Source: Trichobilharzia szidati
Taxonomy: Eukaryota > Platyhelminthes > Trematoda > Strigeidida > Schistosomatidae
Length of the DNA: 64,000 bases
Assembly (NCBI GenBank): GCA_944472155.2
Contig: OX235279.1
Location: 145,164,199-145,228,198 of the forward strand
Reading direction: 5' to 3'
Below, piece by piece: positions 33,231 through 45,400 of the stretch. A program made the position numbers and the translations under genes. Each line of letters starts with the position of its first letter. Position 1 is the first letter of the stretch. The notes under the pieces are model-generated. The model made no database searches, was not told the DNA's origin, and saw only the letters and a list, made by a program, of their open reading frames with translations.

Positions 33231-33394
33231 TGGAAGTTTGATATCTTCGAACAAATATTTCAGGCAGTTTGTCGTCGAAGTTGACAGCTCAGGTAAAATA
33301 CATGCGCGTCACTCTTGGTGGATCATTTAACATAATATTACTAAACAATGTTGATCATCTGGAAAATACTTATCCTGAATTCAGTTAATTGTTA

Positions 33395-33755
33395 TACACA
33401 TAAGCTCCATACTGAAGGTAAGATGGCTGGCCAGAATGGAGAAATAACAAGTAACTTTGCTAAACTGGTCGCCCAGAAAAATACTTAGAAGAAAATGGAG
33501 ATGGATTTGACATACACTGACACTAGCATCAAGTACTAGATAAACCCGAGTGGGAGAGGACGAGTTAGATATGTGTCCTTGGGTGACATCTAGGAGGTCA
33601 AGTGAGAAAGAAGTGAAAGAAAGCTTGTTGCCAATTATGAAGTCAGCTAAAGTGGACTTCAGAGAACGGAGTGAATTGGAGAGGTACTGCTTTGGTCTTA
33701 TGTTCCGCTCGGTACACAAAAAAGAAATGATAATAATGAGAATAATATACACTTG
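33395..33755 (+). mobile_element. RTE-type LINE, 3' part
   Basis: Shows the landmarks AAGATGGCTGGCCAGAA, GAGATGGATTTGACATACACTG, the LGDI stretch and the 3' block, ending in an AATGATAATAATGAGAATAAT tail. Frameshifted throughout. Confidence 0.75.
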
Positions 33756-35440
33756 TGTATATTACACTTCAAGTTAGAACACATTCGTTCGCAGCCAAAT
33801 TATTCTGTACTCGACTTCACACACTGGTACTGCCAAATATAATATTGAACTGCGAAATAACAGCTGTTTAGTAATCGCTGATTTATCAATGATAACCTGA
33901 GTGATTTTAACTCACGGAGCTAAATGTTTCGAAATTTATGCAATAGTAATCGGTGAAATTCATTGTAGCGATTATTCACAAAGCTTTATAACAACTTTAG
34001 AAGGTTTGACAAAATTCACTAGATTCGTTTTTTTTGTTTTACCTCTTACTTCACTTCTATTTAACAATTTCCGCTTAATTTTTTTCTTTATCCTTCTTTT
34101 TTCATATTTTTATTAATATTTTACAAGCATTCGTTTTTTAGAAACTTCAAATTTTCAGAAAACAATTTCCAAATACAAGTCACCAGCTATTTATTAAATT
34201 TATGAATTGTAATGCAAAAACAGTAGACGTAAAGTACGAAAATAAACACATAGATATCGATTTTTCAAGTCATTACAGTCGTATAAAATGAACGGACTTC
34301 AGTGAATATACACACATATATACCTATAGACATTTTTCGAAAGTCTCTGTTGATAAATTGTATCACTGCAATCAAGCGTATAAATCCCTAAATTTGATTT
34401 GCCTGGCAGTTGAATCCATGGGGAGGGGGGGGGGTTCTGCCTATTCTGAGACATATCATCTGGATAGATTTTTACTCTTTCAAACTGACTAGCAAGAAAT
34501 GTCAGCATTGAAGATGTAGTTAAAATTTTCATTAGGCGATAATGTGCCTCAGAATAACATTCAGCTGAATATTGAACAAATTATGGAAAGGAATACAGAA
34601 TTTATGAATTTACAAGTACCACAGAAGGATAGCGTAGCAATATTGACTGAACCTGTTCCTATTGAACGCGAAGCTTCGATTGTTACAAGCTAATTGCAAT
34701 ACTTCTGCTGTTTGGAGTGTTTCGTATCAAGAAACTTTTGATAACTTATTTTTCGACAGGTGGCCTTGAGGCTTGTTTGGATGAGGTGATCTAATATATA
34801 ACTGTTGATGATTTCAATGACACCATTTAGCTATTTCGAACTTGAAAATTTGGCTTCCTTCATCAATAGCCACTATAAATGGCTACACAGATAACCCACT
34901 GAAATATTTAACCGTTCTGAACATCAAGTGTCCATCCTCCTTTCATCCACTTTACAAAGAATCTAAAAGCTTATTCATCAGTGATACTGTTTCCTAGTAT
35001 TTCGTTAACAATAAGCTATACTGAAAAGTATATAAAGTATCTGCTTATTGAAAACCTTATTACATTTACAACATGTTTCCCACTAGCAGAAAATTAGCAG
35101 TAGCATAGGTCTTTTCATCACACAATATAGGTGAAATCCATGAACATTGACAGTTCAAAGTAGGTCTTTGCTTTACTTTTATTCATAAAGTCTTTTCAAT
35201 ACTTCACTTGATTCCTACAGACTTATTTGAGACATGAATATGATAGCGTGCAACTTCAATTAGCGATAATAATAATAATACGAGTGAGTGAACAAATAAA
35301 ATCTAAGCCTGTTGTCGTAATCATAAAATTCCGGCTTTCTTCATAGGCCAACAAATAACCTTGAATCTGTCAGCACTGAAAAAACCAACTTTCACAAACA
35401 CCCTCAAAACTTAAGACGTATTTCCTATCACCATGATGTT
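33756..35440. other. No recognisable gene
   Basis: Contains a short G-run (GGGGAGGGGGGGGGG near 34,424-34,436) and an (AAT)n run at 35,265-35,280. No family or exon is recognised. Confidence 0.4.
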
Positions 35441-35444
35441 CACG

Positions 35445-38400
35445 TTGGTGTGTTAATCTTGTGGATAGCAGTTTTGATCCCACTGTGTTGTTGTTGTTAA
35501 CATTCTACCTGATTCTTGGGTGCTTCTCACAGTTGAAATTTTGTTAACTAATTTTATTCTGCAGTTCTTGTGTTTTACATGGAACGTTCTCTCGACTGTA
35601 TGGCTGCTTAACAGCACTGTAATTTTGAGTTACTGATGATTTTATAGTTGAACAGAGTCACATACTGGTCTAACGACGAGTAACTGTCTTTCTGCTGTCT
35701 TTGAAGCGTTCTGTGACTGTGAGTAACTGAAGGAAGGTTTGGACGACTATATAGTGGAGTATAAAGATCGTGTTCCTGTGTCCAGACAACAACGAGTCGA
35801 TTTCGGTCTTTGCACTGTTGACGGAAATTCTTACTGTATTGTCTACTTTCGGCTACACTTATCTCTCTTGAAATGCAGTTACTAAAGAATGATATTGATA
35901 TATGCTTGTATACACTAGATTAGACCATGTATGACTGCATTGTCGGCTAGATATATTTAATGGATAAGGATGAGGGACAGACTTCTGAGTTCCATTTCAG
36001 ATAACAATGGCAAAAATGGTTGGCCTCCTGTTATTTCTGATATTCACCATAATGTAGGTTGAGAAAGAACATTCTTAGAAACAGATTATTTTAATGACAG
36101 GGGAATCATGAAGTGAATGAAAATATCTAATTTCTTGAAGAGAAAGATTTTGTTATTAGTTTAACTCAGGGTTACCAAAAATGTACAGCGGTGTAAATAA
36201 ATATTATGTATAATACAGTCATATTAGATAGCACTGCATCCCACTGAAACTTATCTATGCAGCTCTCACACTGACCACTAATTCTGCATATTTCCACACG
36301 ACAGTGAGTGTATGTGAGTGTTTCATAAAGTGCAAGTGGACATTATTCAACCTTGGTAATAAATAAATGAATAATAATAGTAACAGATTTATTTCTAGTA
36401 AAGACACTCACGTTAGCCGTAGTTGAAGATGAATCAAATTCAGTCGAATTCAGTCAGGATTCCTCTAAGCTATAACCATCCATAATTATCTGAGTAGAAT
36501 TAGACAGCGATAAATTCTCAACGAAGTCATGTCATTTTCAGACCATTGAGTGTCAAGAGGTTTTCAAATGGAAACTAACGTCCTTGTGTGTCGATATGTG
36601 GCTGTACCAGATGTACCAGGAAAGTATGTTGTGTTTTTAAAAGTTATTCACGCCAATAAACAAGCAACTGTGAATGTTTAGAAGACAGTTATCAGGGGAC
36701 TTGATGCCAGCGTGACTATCAGTCCTCGAGAATACGCAATCAGTGTTCATATTTCAGGCTACCAGTGACGGTGATTGAGTGGAAAGACTTCTTAGGAATA
36801 ACAGAGTCTTATGAATACCCTTAATGAATATGAATGTTTGCTTTATATGAGTTCAGAGCTGACAGAATTTGAGATGAATCAAAACGATTTTCACCATAAG
36901 TAATTAGTTCTATGTAGAGGAGATGGAGTCAACTAGTGAGCAGTTTCATTAGCTGGTAGTAGGCGGTGTGTAGGAAGGAAGTCCTGACTGACCTGTGTTT
37001 CGTGACTGTTGTCACATCCGAAGTACGCTTTTTTCTAATCTATGAAGTGAGATATTTGACTCGTGTGCTGAGAAGGGTCTGAATGTTTATTCCAATAACC
37101 AAATGTCTTGTTTATCTATTGTGAACATGACTGAAGCATAGTTATGTGTCGGACTAACTACCTATTCATTTCAAATAATTTCATATTGATAGCTACGGAG
37201 TACAGTGATTGACCGTCTGTTGAATGAAGTGTTGTCAGCCTCACTCTTGATTCTTCAAGCTGATGTTGCAGTCAGGGTGTTAGAGTGGACAACTATAAGT
37301 GTCATCATAGCATATTTGGTGACGGGGTTATTCGTTTCTGTGCAGCCATAACATATTTTGGCGACCAACAAACCCAAATTCCAGTATGCTTCAGTACAGT
37401 ATCAAGACATTAGATTTCAGTGGATTGCTTTGTTTATGTTCTTCAGTTTTGAGCAAGTTCAGTTATTATTATGAGAGAGTAACAGAAGTTGCGTGAAGAC
37501 TTCCTAATCAGACGGATCGAAGTGATTACTGATAAATTATAGTTACAGTCATCTAGTCATCCTCATACTACTAAGATTGATGGTTCTGTTTACTAGTCAG
37601 TCACAGTAATGCTGAACAATTTATCGCTGGATGCATTATTTGCACAGATGGGTTTCAATGAATGTATGAAAATTGATGTTGAAACTCAAATCTAATATCC
37701 GCATTCGAATAATGCATCAAAATCTGGTGAATAATCTGTTTGTATAGAGCCATCAGAAGTAATCTGTTCAAGCTCAAAGCATTTCACTCTAGTTTCCCCT
37801 ATCTCAGAGGAGAAGGAAGAATTTGCTGAAGTTTCCATCACGTGCCATGTTACTTAATGTGATTCTGGAGATGTTTGAAATTTAGTTTGGTGAAACCTCT
37901 TGTGACGTTGAATCCATTTCAAAGAATTGCTGAGATTTATATTGTCTTACCAGTCGTCGTAATTCGGATCTACTGAGCATAGAATGGATTGATAAACTTT
38001 TTCGTGATACAGATTTTGATGAAGGGATCGGAATTCTTCATAGAATTTCAAGAGAAAAAGCATCATTATGCAATATTCGTTATCAATACTTGATTCTGAC
38101 CTAGGAAAAATATGAAGACATCCTTCATTTTGCTGGTAAAGTCGACCATACACGAAGCAAGGATCCCAGACTATTTCGTGGCGCAGGTATGATAGACAGA
38201 GAGTACTCTGGGTCACAATATCTTCCAGTGTTCCCTCAGCTGAAAACATGCTGAGAAGGTGAGTTGTTAGGACGGACTAACTATCATTGTTAGCCGAAAT
38301 GTCAATCAATTAGACGTTGAAGATTATTTATGATTTAAATCTCCGTTGATGTGTGAGGATTGACTTATTCTGTATTGTGAATAATAAAGCTGTTGTTGTC

Positions 38401-39040
38401 GCAGTTGTCTCAGTTGTATCTGAATTCTGTGTGTCTATTCAGTTTGGGGTAAATTTCCAAGTGAGCAGCTGTCTGGAGGCGCTCTGTAGTGAAGTGAGAC
38501 AACAACCAGCAAATCAGTGACACTTCGTTGCAATGAAAAGAATGGTTAATACATTTAGAAGGATGATGTAGGTGGCTGCGAGTAGTGAATGGTCAGTCAG
38601 TACCAAACGTATGCTCCATTTAACACGGCAATTCACTAATCAATGTGGACTAATTCAAATGTTCGGAGTGAATTGTGTAGTCCATAGTCGATAGTAGCAC
38701 AATCAGAATTCACATCAATCACATCGCTTTTATGATAGCAATGTGTTGAAATGAAATCAGACAGTTATAGACCACTTTGTTCAGTGACCTCGAATATACA
38801 CATGTTCCTGGAGAGATTGTAAGATGCACTGGATGCACAACTCCAACTGGGAGAAACTGGATTGATTCAGGAAAGGCGAGACTTGTTAGCATTAAATAGT
38901 AACTCTCTGCATCATCATCTTCATCGAACAGAGCACAGAATGACCGTCAAATCGCTACATCGATTCCACTGACTTTGACAAGGCCTTCAACATCGTTGAT
39001 CGAGAAGTAATTTGGAAGTTACTGAAAGACTACAGAGTGA
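35445..39040. repeat. Large inverted duplication, right arm, inner block
   Basis: Reverse-complement partner of 19,895-23,489. It begins near GTGTTAATCTTGTGGATAGC and stays alignable to the RTE motif GACTTTGACAAGGCCTTCAA near 38,975-38,995. The ORF-like stretch at 37,290-37,370 matches the left arm. It may be a local inverted duplication or two copies of a long dispersed repeat in opposite orientation. Confidence 0.85.
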
Positions 39041-40165
39041 CTCAAATGTTTATCAATGCAATTCAATAGTTAAATTACAAAGCCACATGTTGGGTAAGCT
39101 GTAATGGAAAACTCAGGAATATGTTAGACCCAGATGGAGTCATTAGATTATCTGGATTTCAAGGTCAACTGATTCCTCATATAGCATAGGCTCGAAGACC
39201 TTCATGCATAAAGGAATATGCGAGCAGAAGCGGCTGGCGGTGAAGAGAGGAATTGAAGTGAATACAGAAAGTTAATGTGGTTTGACACCTGGTCACTTTA
39301 ATGGAATGCAATTCTGTATTTGCTAGGTTTGTTTGAAATGACAAATTATGCAGCCGTGTGACTAAACATATATGATTATCAGCAGTACTTTGTGCTCAAA
39401 ATATCATCTAATTATCACTACTGCATCACTGTATGTTATTTGAAATAATCTAATCTAATACGAACACTTAGAAAACGGAGGTGGTGAAGATAACCAACCA
39501 ACCAAAATCAGATTGCACCAATGAGTACCAACGGGATAAATGTGGAAGAGGCTAGTTCTTTCACTTATCTAGGAAGCATCGTTTCAACTACATGCCGCAC
39601 GGATAAAGCCGCTAAAAACAATCAGAAAGTCAAGCAAGACATCCATCATTCTGAAATCGATTTTGAAATCTTCACTCAGCATAAAGAACAAAATCCAGCT
39701 TTTGAATACCGATGTTTAATCAGTCGGTCCTTCTATATGGGTCAGAAACTTGGCCACTGCATCACAAAAAGCATTTACAACAAGCTACAGAATTTTATCA
39801 CTAGATGCCTTGGCTGACTCTAGGTTGAAGATCAAATGACTGGCAAGAAAGAATTAGCAACAAGAAACTGTTACACAAATATATATAGGGACAAATGAAG
39901 ATGTGTAGGACAAGTACTGAGGAGACCATTGGGGACATGGTGCTCCAGTCCATTGCTCAAGTGGAACCCGAATTTGAAACGATAGTGTGGATGTGGATCT
40001 GAGGGTGACATTTAGGAGATTATGTGATAAGGAGATGAGAGGCTATGGACAATCGTGTGGCAAACTAAAGGAGACTAAAGAGAATAGGACAATATGGAGG
40101 TGTGCTATCGAAGCTGTTTTTTCTGGTCGGAGCCCCAGGGCATAATAATAATAGTTGTTTGATTA
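38813..40165 (+). mobile_element. RTE-type LINE, truncated and decayed
   Basis: It starts with a degenerate ALDAQL.. segment, RT motif A (TDFDKAFNIVDREVIWKLLKDY near 38,980-39,040) and then heavily degraded sequence. It continues with TEVVKITNQPK, NVEEASSFTYLGSIVSTT (39,545-39,600), LEYRCLISRSF..LGHCI, and the 3' block to (AAT)n at ~40,142-40,150. Its first ~230 bases belong to the inverted-duplication arm. Confidence 0.75.
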
Positions 40166-40544
40166 TCTCAAAATATTGATTAACATTCATTTTATTGGGA
40201 ATAACCTTTATATACAATTTCTAACAACAATAATAATCATAGTGGTATCTTCATTTTTGACAATTAGACAATACAGAATTTTTTGCTAAGGAATGTTTAC
40301 TTCTGTACAAGACCATTTTCGTAAAATAGTAATCGATGATGCATCCAAAATACACAGTGTTGTTCTATTTGAAACACGCATCATTCTTACACTATACTTT
40401 TCGATGACTTTCTTTAAAAAATACACACCAAGTGTCGAAATCTTCTAACAAATGAATATAGATTGCTGTTCATGGATGTGATTGGATCATTAGAATGGTA
40501 TAAAATAGTGTAGAAGTGAAGCACTTTACGGAATGAAAAACGCG
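40166..40544. other. No recognisable gene
   Basis: Nothing recognisable. Confidence 0.4.
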
Positions 40545-40768
40545 TCACTGGTTCAGCATTATGAAGGTCACGAACCATGTATGTGGTTCAGGGTTCTATC
40601 CCCACCCTTTAATTACACCCTCCATACATGGTTGTAAGTCCGACAGAAAGGGAGGATTTGGCGTGAGTCTAGCAATTCTACATCGTGAAAAGCATCACTT
40701 CCACTGAATTTTCAAAGCTCAAGCTTGAAGCTGTTTGTTCCACTGGGAAAATAAAAGCATAAAATAAT
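40545..40768 (+). mobile_element. tRNA-headed SINE, diverged copy
   Basis: Degraded head with B-box-like GGGTTCTATCCCC, GGCGTGAGTCTAGCAA body and tail AAGCTTGAAGCTGTTTGTTCC..ACTGGGAAAATAAAAG. It is much older than the copy at 31,473. Confidence 0.65.
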
Positions 40769-40889
40769 AAAAGTAATACTGAATAGAAAATCGAGTACCT
40801 CAGGGATTTAAGAAAGCCACCAAGAGTCTCTTGATAAACAGTGCATATTAATGTGTATTATGAATTACAACAGACAATAACAATCAGTT

Positions 40890-41470
40890 TCGTGTGTGTG
40901 TGTGTGTTAAAGTTTGACAGTGAGTGGAAATTTGCAATTAGTTGTGTTCTCTGAGCTGGTTGGTTTAATTGCGGAGCTTTCGTTGTCCTTCTGGGCAACA
41001 TCTTCAGGGCAAGTATTAGCAGAAATACTAAAGTTTGCTAATATTGGTGTGTAGAATAATGAGTCGCAACTGATTAGATATATGAATGAATAACTAAATA
41101 AATAGAGGTCAAACTAAATTCCAGTAGACAAGTGTGAAACAGATGCTAGAAAATAAAGTACATTCGGAAACGTGATTATGTGAATATAATATGATGGAGA
41201 CATAGGATAAGTGGAATGTTGTCAAAGTAGTAGACTAGATAGTGTTAGAATACGATAACATAAAGTGGAATGAAATAAAACAAAAATGGAACGTGGAATA
41301 AAGAAGGAGGAGAAAATTGTTATGTGAATTACATAGTAAAATCGAGACCATGGTAACGAAAGAGATCGTACAAACTGTTTTTGTACACAAAGTTCTGGCT
41401 TTATGTTAAGTATTTCCAAAGCCTTTGCTATAAAAGCAAATGCACTCGTGTCCCTTACGGCAAACTTTGT
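40890..41470 (-). mobile_element. Penelope-like element, C-terminus and 3' region
   Basis: The minus strand encodes ALEILNIKPELCVQKQFVRS then LSLPW (41,345-41,420), the terminal motif of schistosome PLEs. It is followed downstream by a 3' region with a hammerhead-like core at 40,976-41,007. A piece of the same 3' region recurs at 61,160-61,260. Confidence 0.75.
40976..41007 (-). ncRNA. Hammerhead-like core in PLE 3' region
   Basis: Minus strand: CTGAAGA, a spacer base, then a hairpin GTTG-c-CC-AGAA-GG-a-CAAC, then GAAAGC. It matches CUGANGA - stem II - GAAA. PLE terminal repeats are known to encode hammerhead motifs. Cleavage-site stems were not resolved. Confidence 0.55.
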
Positions 41471-41844
41471 CGGATTTTGTAGACTATATTAAACGATGTG
41501 TCAGATGCTGTGGGGTCAGTATCAACAGTATATTGCAATATCGATGAATTAATAACTCTACATTCTTCTTTGCTCAGGCAAACTGGGGCGGTGCTCTCGA
41601 AAGCGGATGGATATGTTTCTCGACCAACGTCCTATGTACCCAGCTCTGAAAGAGCAGGTGAACATTTAAATACACATATAATTGGACGATTGGGTGAGAA
41701 AAATTTCTTTCTGCCACTTTACGAATACTCTAGCCGTCTACTGGTGCACCTTAATGTCAAGGAAATGTTACCTTGATTGTCTAATTCCATGTATATCCAT
41801 ATGTTCACCTGCTCATGCGGATGAGGACTTTAAATTTACGGTCA

Positions 41845-42025
41845 TAGAGGCAAGAAAGTATTTTATCACCCTAAAATCAGTTTGGAAATCTTCTGCTCTC
41901 CGATTTTCAACACTAATACAAACTAATTTCTTCTATATGAATGAGAAACTCACCGGACGCGTCAAGAGAAGCATTTCCAACAGGCAACCACAGACGTTTA
42001 TCAAAATTTATGACTTAACTTTCTT
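41845..42025 (+). mobile_element. RTE-type LINE fragment
   Basis: Encodes ITLKSVWKSSALRFS and continues through SISNRQPQTFIKIYDLT, the C-terminal RT region. It is nearly identical in layout to the left-arm copy at 18,010-18,190 and is part of the inverted duplication. Confidence 0.75.
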
Positions 42026-42890
42026 TCTCCATTCATTCTCTCACATCATCTCACTGCTAATCTCCTAATTTCCAGACAAACGTATTCTTAGATAAGTAAC
42101 ACTCACTAATCCAGTAGATCAGTGTTCATTCTTTTTTCATTATTCTCATGTCCGTTTTCCACAGTGTTATGCGATATCTTTTTTCTTCTTTTGTTCGTGA
42201 GCACCTTGATATGTGTATGTGATTTTGTTATTATCACTCTTATTACTATTACTATTATTATTATAATTATTCGTTTGTTGAAGACTTAACCTGGATTATT
42301 TTCACCATTAGACGACTTTCATTCGACTTAACAACTCTTTACAAATACTTCGTGTACTAGGCTGAATAATGAATGAATGGGTTTGAAAGAAACACAACAA
42401 GTGTTATCTTTTCATAGTAACAAACGAAATTAGACAGATGTATCTGTTTCGTCTCATTTCGACAAAAATTCTCATTAACTGTTGCAGAGAAAAAGTAGAC
42501 GATTTGAGTGAACCATTGATTTCAGTAACTTTTTCACCCTCAAACCCTTCAATTATTCATCCATTCACATGAGCAAAAAGCAATCGTTAGCGTCGGTGGC
42601 ATAGCGGTTAGGACGCTCGCCGACCATGCACATGATCCGGGTTTCGATCCCCGGCCACCAACGCACTCTTTTACCTTTCTAAGCCAGAAATAATGCTGGT
42701 GAAGAGGAAAGGTTGGGCATAAGGCTAGCAACTCTATCCACAAGCTTGAAGTCCTATGTTCCACTAGGAACGTCAAGGAAAAAAATTAAAATTAATAATT
42801 AAAAAGCCGAAGTTACATTAACCCTAAATGCGTGAAACTGTATACTACTGATTGACTGAGATGAGTAGCTGTATACTACTTAAATGACCA
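41850..42890. repeat. Large inverted duplication, right arm, outer block
   Basis: Reverse-complement partner of 17,337-18,190, interrupted by the SINE at 42,588-42,788. The ~1.7 kb between this block and the RTE at 40,165 (with a SINE and a PLE piece) has no counterpart in the left arm. Confidence 0.8.
42588..42788 (+). mobile_element. tRNA-headed SINE
   Basis: Head GCGTCGGTGGCATAGCGG with B-box-like GGTTTCGATCCCC, body, and tail AAGTCCTATGTTCCACTAGG followed by A-rich sequence. The corresponding point in the left arm (near 17,425) lacks it, which dates the insertion after the duplication. Confidence 0.85.
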
Positions 42891-43410
42891 AGTAGTCAGA
42901 TCTGTATAATACTTCAGTTTTATCATTTCCTCTGTGTTTAATTAAAAATTGATTGTGCACTCGATCTTCCAATGGTATGCAGCTAATAATTTTATCATTT
43001 TATGGAGTTCCTTTTAGTTTCATTATTATTTTTATGATTGTTTTATGTAGGATTAATTATTCCATATAAGTTTTAGAATGGAAAAAATAATGTCACTGAT
43101 GATACCATTTTATCACGAAACATCTAGAATGATATTGAAGTTGACATCCAACTACATCGTATTTTATTCACTGCCTCTACGAGAATTTGACGTCATCAGT
43201 ATGTTATAAAAATACTCGTATACGCTACGTATAGCTACATCTCTGTCATCTAAATCAGAATGTAGACTTTCAAAAATATGTACAGAATTTTAGTTGAACA
43301 TTTTCCATAGTATGTGAGGGAAAATGGGATAAACCAAGTGGGTATAAATCTACTCGGTACTCTCATATAAATAAATGATAAGAATGAAGTATAGCATCCA
43401 TACACTCAAT
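42891..43410. other. No recognisable gene
   Basis: Nothing recognisable. Confidence 0.4.
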
Positions 43411-43471
43411 TAGTAAGCAAGTTAGTAAGTAAGCAAGTAAGTAAGTAAGTAAGTATGCAAGCAGCTAAGTA
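43411..43471. repeat. (AAGT)n microsatellite
   Basis: Tandem GTAA units with interruptions. Confidence 0.85.
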
Positions 43472-43730
43472 AATGGATAAAGAGCAAGTGAATAGGTAAC
43501 GATTAAATAATTTCGGTAGCAATCACTGTTTCTTTCTATCAAAATGATCTAATTCCTGGAATTTTGCTCAATTCATGTCTGCTATGCAGTTGTGTAGAAC
43601 TGAACTTACGACTGTATTTTATATTTAATTTGCTGATCATTTTCAGTGGAATAATCTATCGGATCCAAGTAAATTTTGTTGATTATTAAGTTATAGACTG
43701 ATCGTGTGAAGACATACAGTCTGTCTGCCT

Positions 43731-43810
43731 GTATTCGACATAGAACTTTGCAAATATGTGCAGCAGTTCTAGTCGCCACCCTCCATGTAGCAAACAAAGC
43801 AAGAGAAGAA
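43731..43810. repeat. ~80-bp direct repeat, copy 1
   Basis: Matches 44,543-44,626 (TTCGACATAGAA..TTTGCA..ATATGTGC through CAAAGCAAGAGAAGAA). It stops exactly where the LTR-like element begins. Confidence 0.8.
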
Positions 43811-44062
43811 TGTTTATGTCCTCAATATTGGTGGTGAGAAGATGAGAACAAAGGCTTTGCGTAGGCGGATACAGTTAGCATATGGATGATCTGACACAGC
43901 CACAAAGAGAAGCAAGGTTAACTTTCTGTGAGAAACAACCAATCAAAAGACTGTATTTTCTACTAATAATAATCTACAATAATGTACATTAAAATCTATA
44001 AATATGTGTTGATTTTCCTTAATAAACGATCTGTTGCCTGGCCCTTGTCTTCTCTAGTTACA
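43811..44062 (-). mobile_element. LTR-like element, shortened copy
   Basis: Minus strand begins TGTAACTAGAGAAGACAAGGG and matches 57,615-57,862 and 2271-2572. It keeps the middle segment that the 2.3 kb copy has lost, but lacks the last ~45 bases. No matching target duplication is visible at this edge. Confidence 0.65.
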
Positions 44063-44067
44063 ATATG

Positions 44068-44130
44068 TTCAAAAGAAACTAGTCCCACTTCTGCACTTAC
44101 CATGGCTCTAGTTTGATATGACTTCTTAGG
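44068..44130 (+). mobile_element. Penelope-like element C-terminal relic
   Basis: TATGTTCAAAAGAAACTAGT and what follows recall the PLE terminal motif LCVQKK seen at 10,860. The relic is very short, so the call is weak. Confidence 0.3.
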
Positions 44131-44542
44131 TTTCGTTTTCTTTTAATCCCTTAGTTTTTATTTTCCATCTTAATTCGTAAAAACTGTTATTTCAGTTCGT
44201 TTCCATGCTGTCGCCTTTTACACCTGTCTTCGTTGAAAACTATTTTACATATTGCGCAACTATTTTCTGATTCTGTGTAATTTTGTTTCTAAGCCCCTTC
44301 TAGTCTAATATTCACACCTTCAAAGTTTCATATTAAGTTGAAAATTATTATCACCTTTAATTACCTTCGTTACTATGTGGAATTAAATAATAATTGTATC
44401 TATGTAAACTTATGTATATTAATGCGATTTTACAGCTTTTCAGAATTCTGTCACCAAGAACACAGTCAACCTTACTGAGCTGCTTGTTCTCATCTCTCTA
44501 ATAATAAGGACAAAAGGAAAAGAGTTGTGCAAACATCGCTCG

Positions 44543-44626
44543 GTCGGTTTTCGACATAGAAATTTGCACATATGTGCGGCAGTTTTAGTCGCCACACTTC
44601 ATGTAGCACACAAAGCAAGAGAAGAA
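44543..44626. repeat. ~80-bp direct repeat, copy 2
   Basis: Partner of 43,731-43,810, same orientation, ~815 bases away. Confidence 0.8.
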
Positions 44627-44734
44627 AGTAGGAGAAATGCATATTAGAGATACTAGACAGAGGTGTGAGACAAAGGAATAGTAATAACGAAGAACGAAAC
44701 AGTTTCATTGGAAATCATAAGTCACAAGGAGTGG

Positions 44735-45400
44735 ATGCATCAGGGCCATTGAGAACGATTTTGAGCCATGTCACCAATTATTTCCAACCATTGGTTTCTA
44801 CCGTCCCGAGGACCCTAAACCGCCTACCAGGAAGTCTTCACCTTCCTACGTGACTTAGACTAACTGTTGCAGACTTCATTGACTTGTGCCATGTTTTGGT
44901 TTGACCGCCGCTAGCTGTTTTCCAGCCTGACCCTATATCAGCTAACATTGCCCGTCGAGGAAGGCGATGACTAGGGATGCATACGTAACACATGTCCTAA
45001 CCATCTCAGTCGATGTAATTTCACAGTCTCGTCGACTGATTTCCCCGCCTTACCTAGCACTCGACTGATGCCTAACCTCAATATTGCTCGCCTTATCATA
45101 CCACTTCACACGGGAGATAGAACGCAGACACCTGTGATCGAAGACAGCTAATCTTTTTATGTCTTCCTCTCTCAATGGCCAGGTCTCACAGCCATAAATG
45201 AGGACGAAGCGGACTGTTGAGCAGTACACACGCCCTTTGGTTGATAGTCGGATATCGCGTCTACGCCAGAGACGGCGTAAACTGGCATATGCGAAACTAG
45301 CTCTCTGTATTCGTGCTGAGATTTCGTCGGAGATCAACCCGTTGGGGCTGATGGTACTTCCCATGGGAACGGTTGCCTGGTATTTACTGTTGATCATTTA
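44735..45400 (-). mobile_element. Second RTE-type LINE family, C-terminal part
   Basis: The 115-codon minus frame (45,050-45,397) covers [54 protein letters not shown] and [15 protein letters not shown], a standard RTE-type RT C-terminus. It is followed out of frame by a RLRWLGHVLRMP-like segment near 45,000 and a terminal part ending near 44,735. It is clearly a different family from the SR2-like copies. It supplied the 59-base piece in the chimera at 28,557-28,615. Confidence 0.85.

Noticed and set aside
37947..38249. 100-codon minus frame as a protein gene
   Set aside because: The left arm has the matching peptide (around DPCFVYGRLYQQNEGC) but with adjacent stops. It is antisense to the ORF-like stretches in the arms and could be chance.
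43811..44062. Complete LTR with its own target duplication
   Set aside because: Its far end is cut short relative to the other copies, and the flanks (AGAAGAA against ATATG) do not match.
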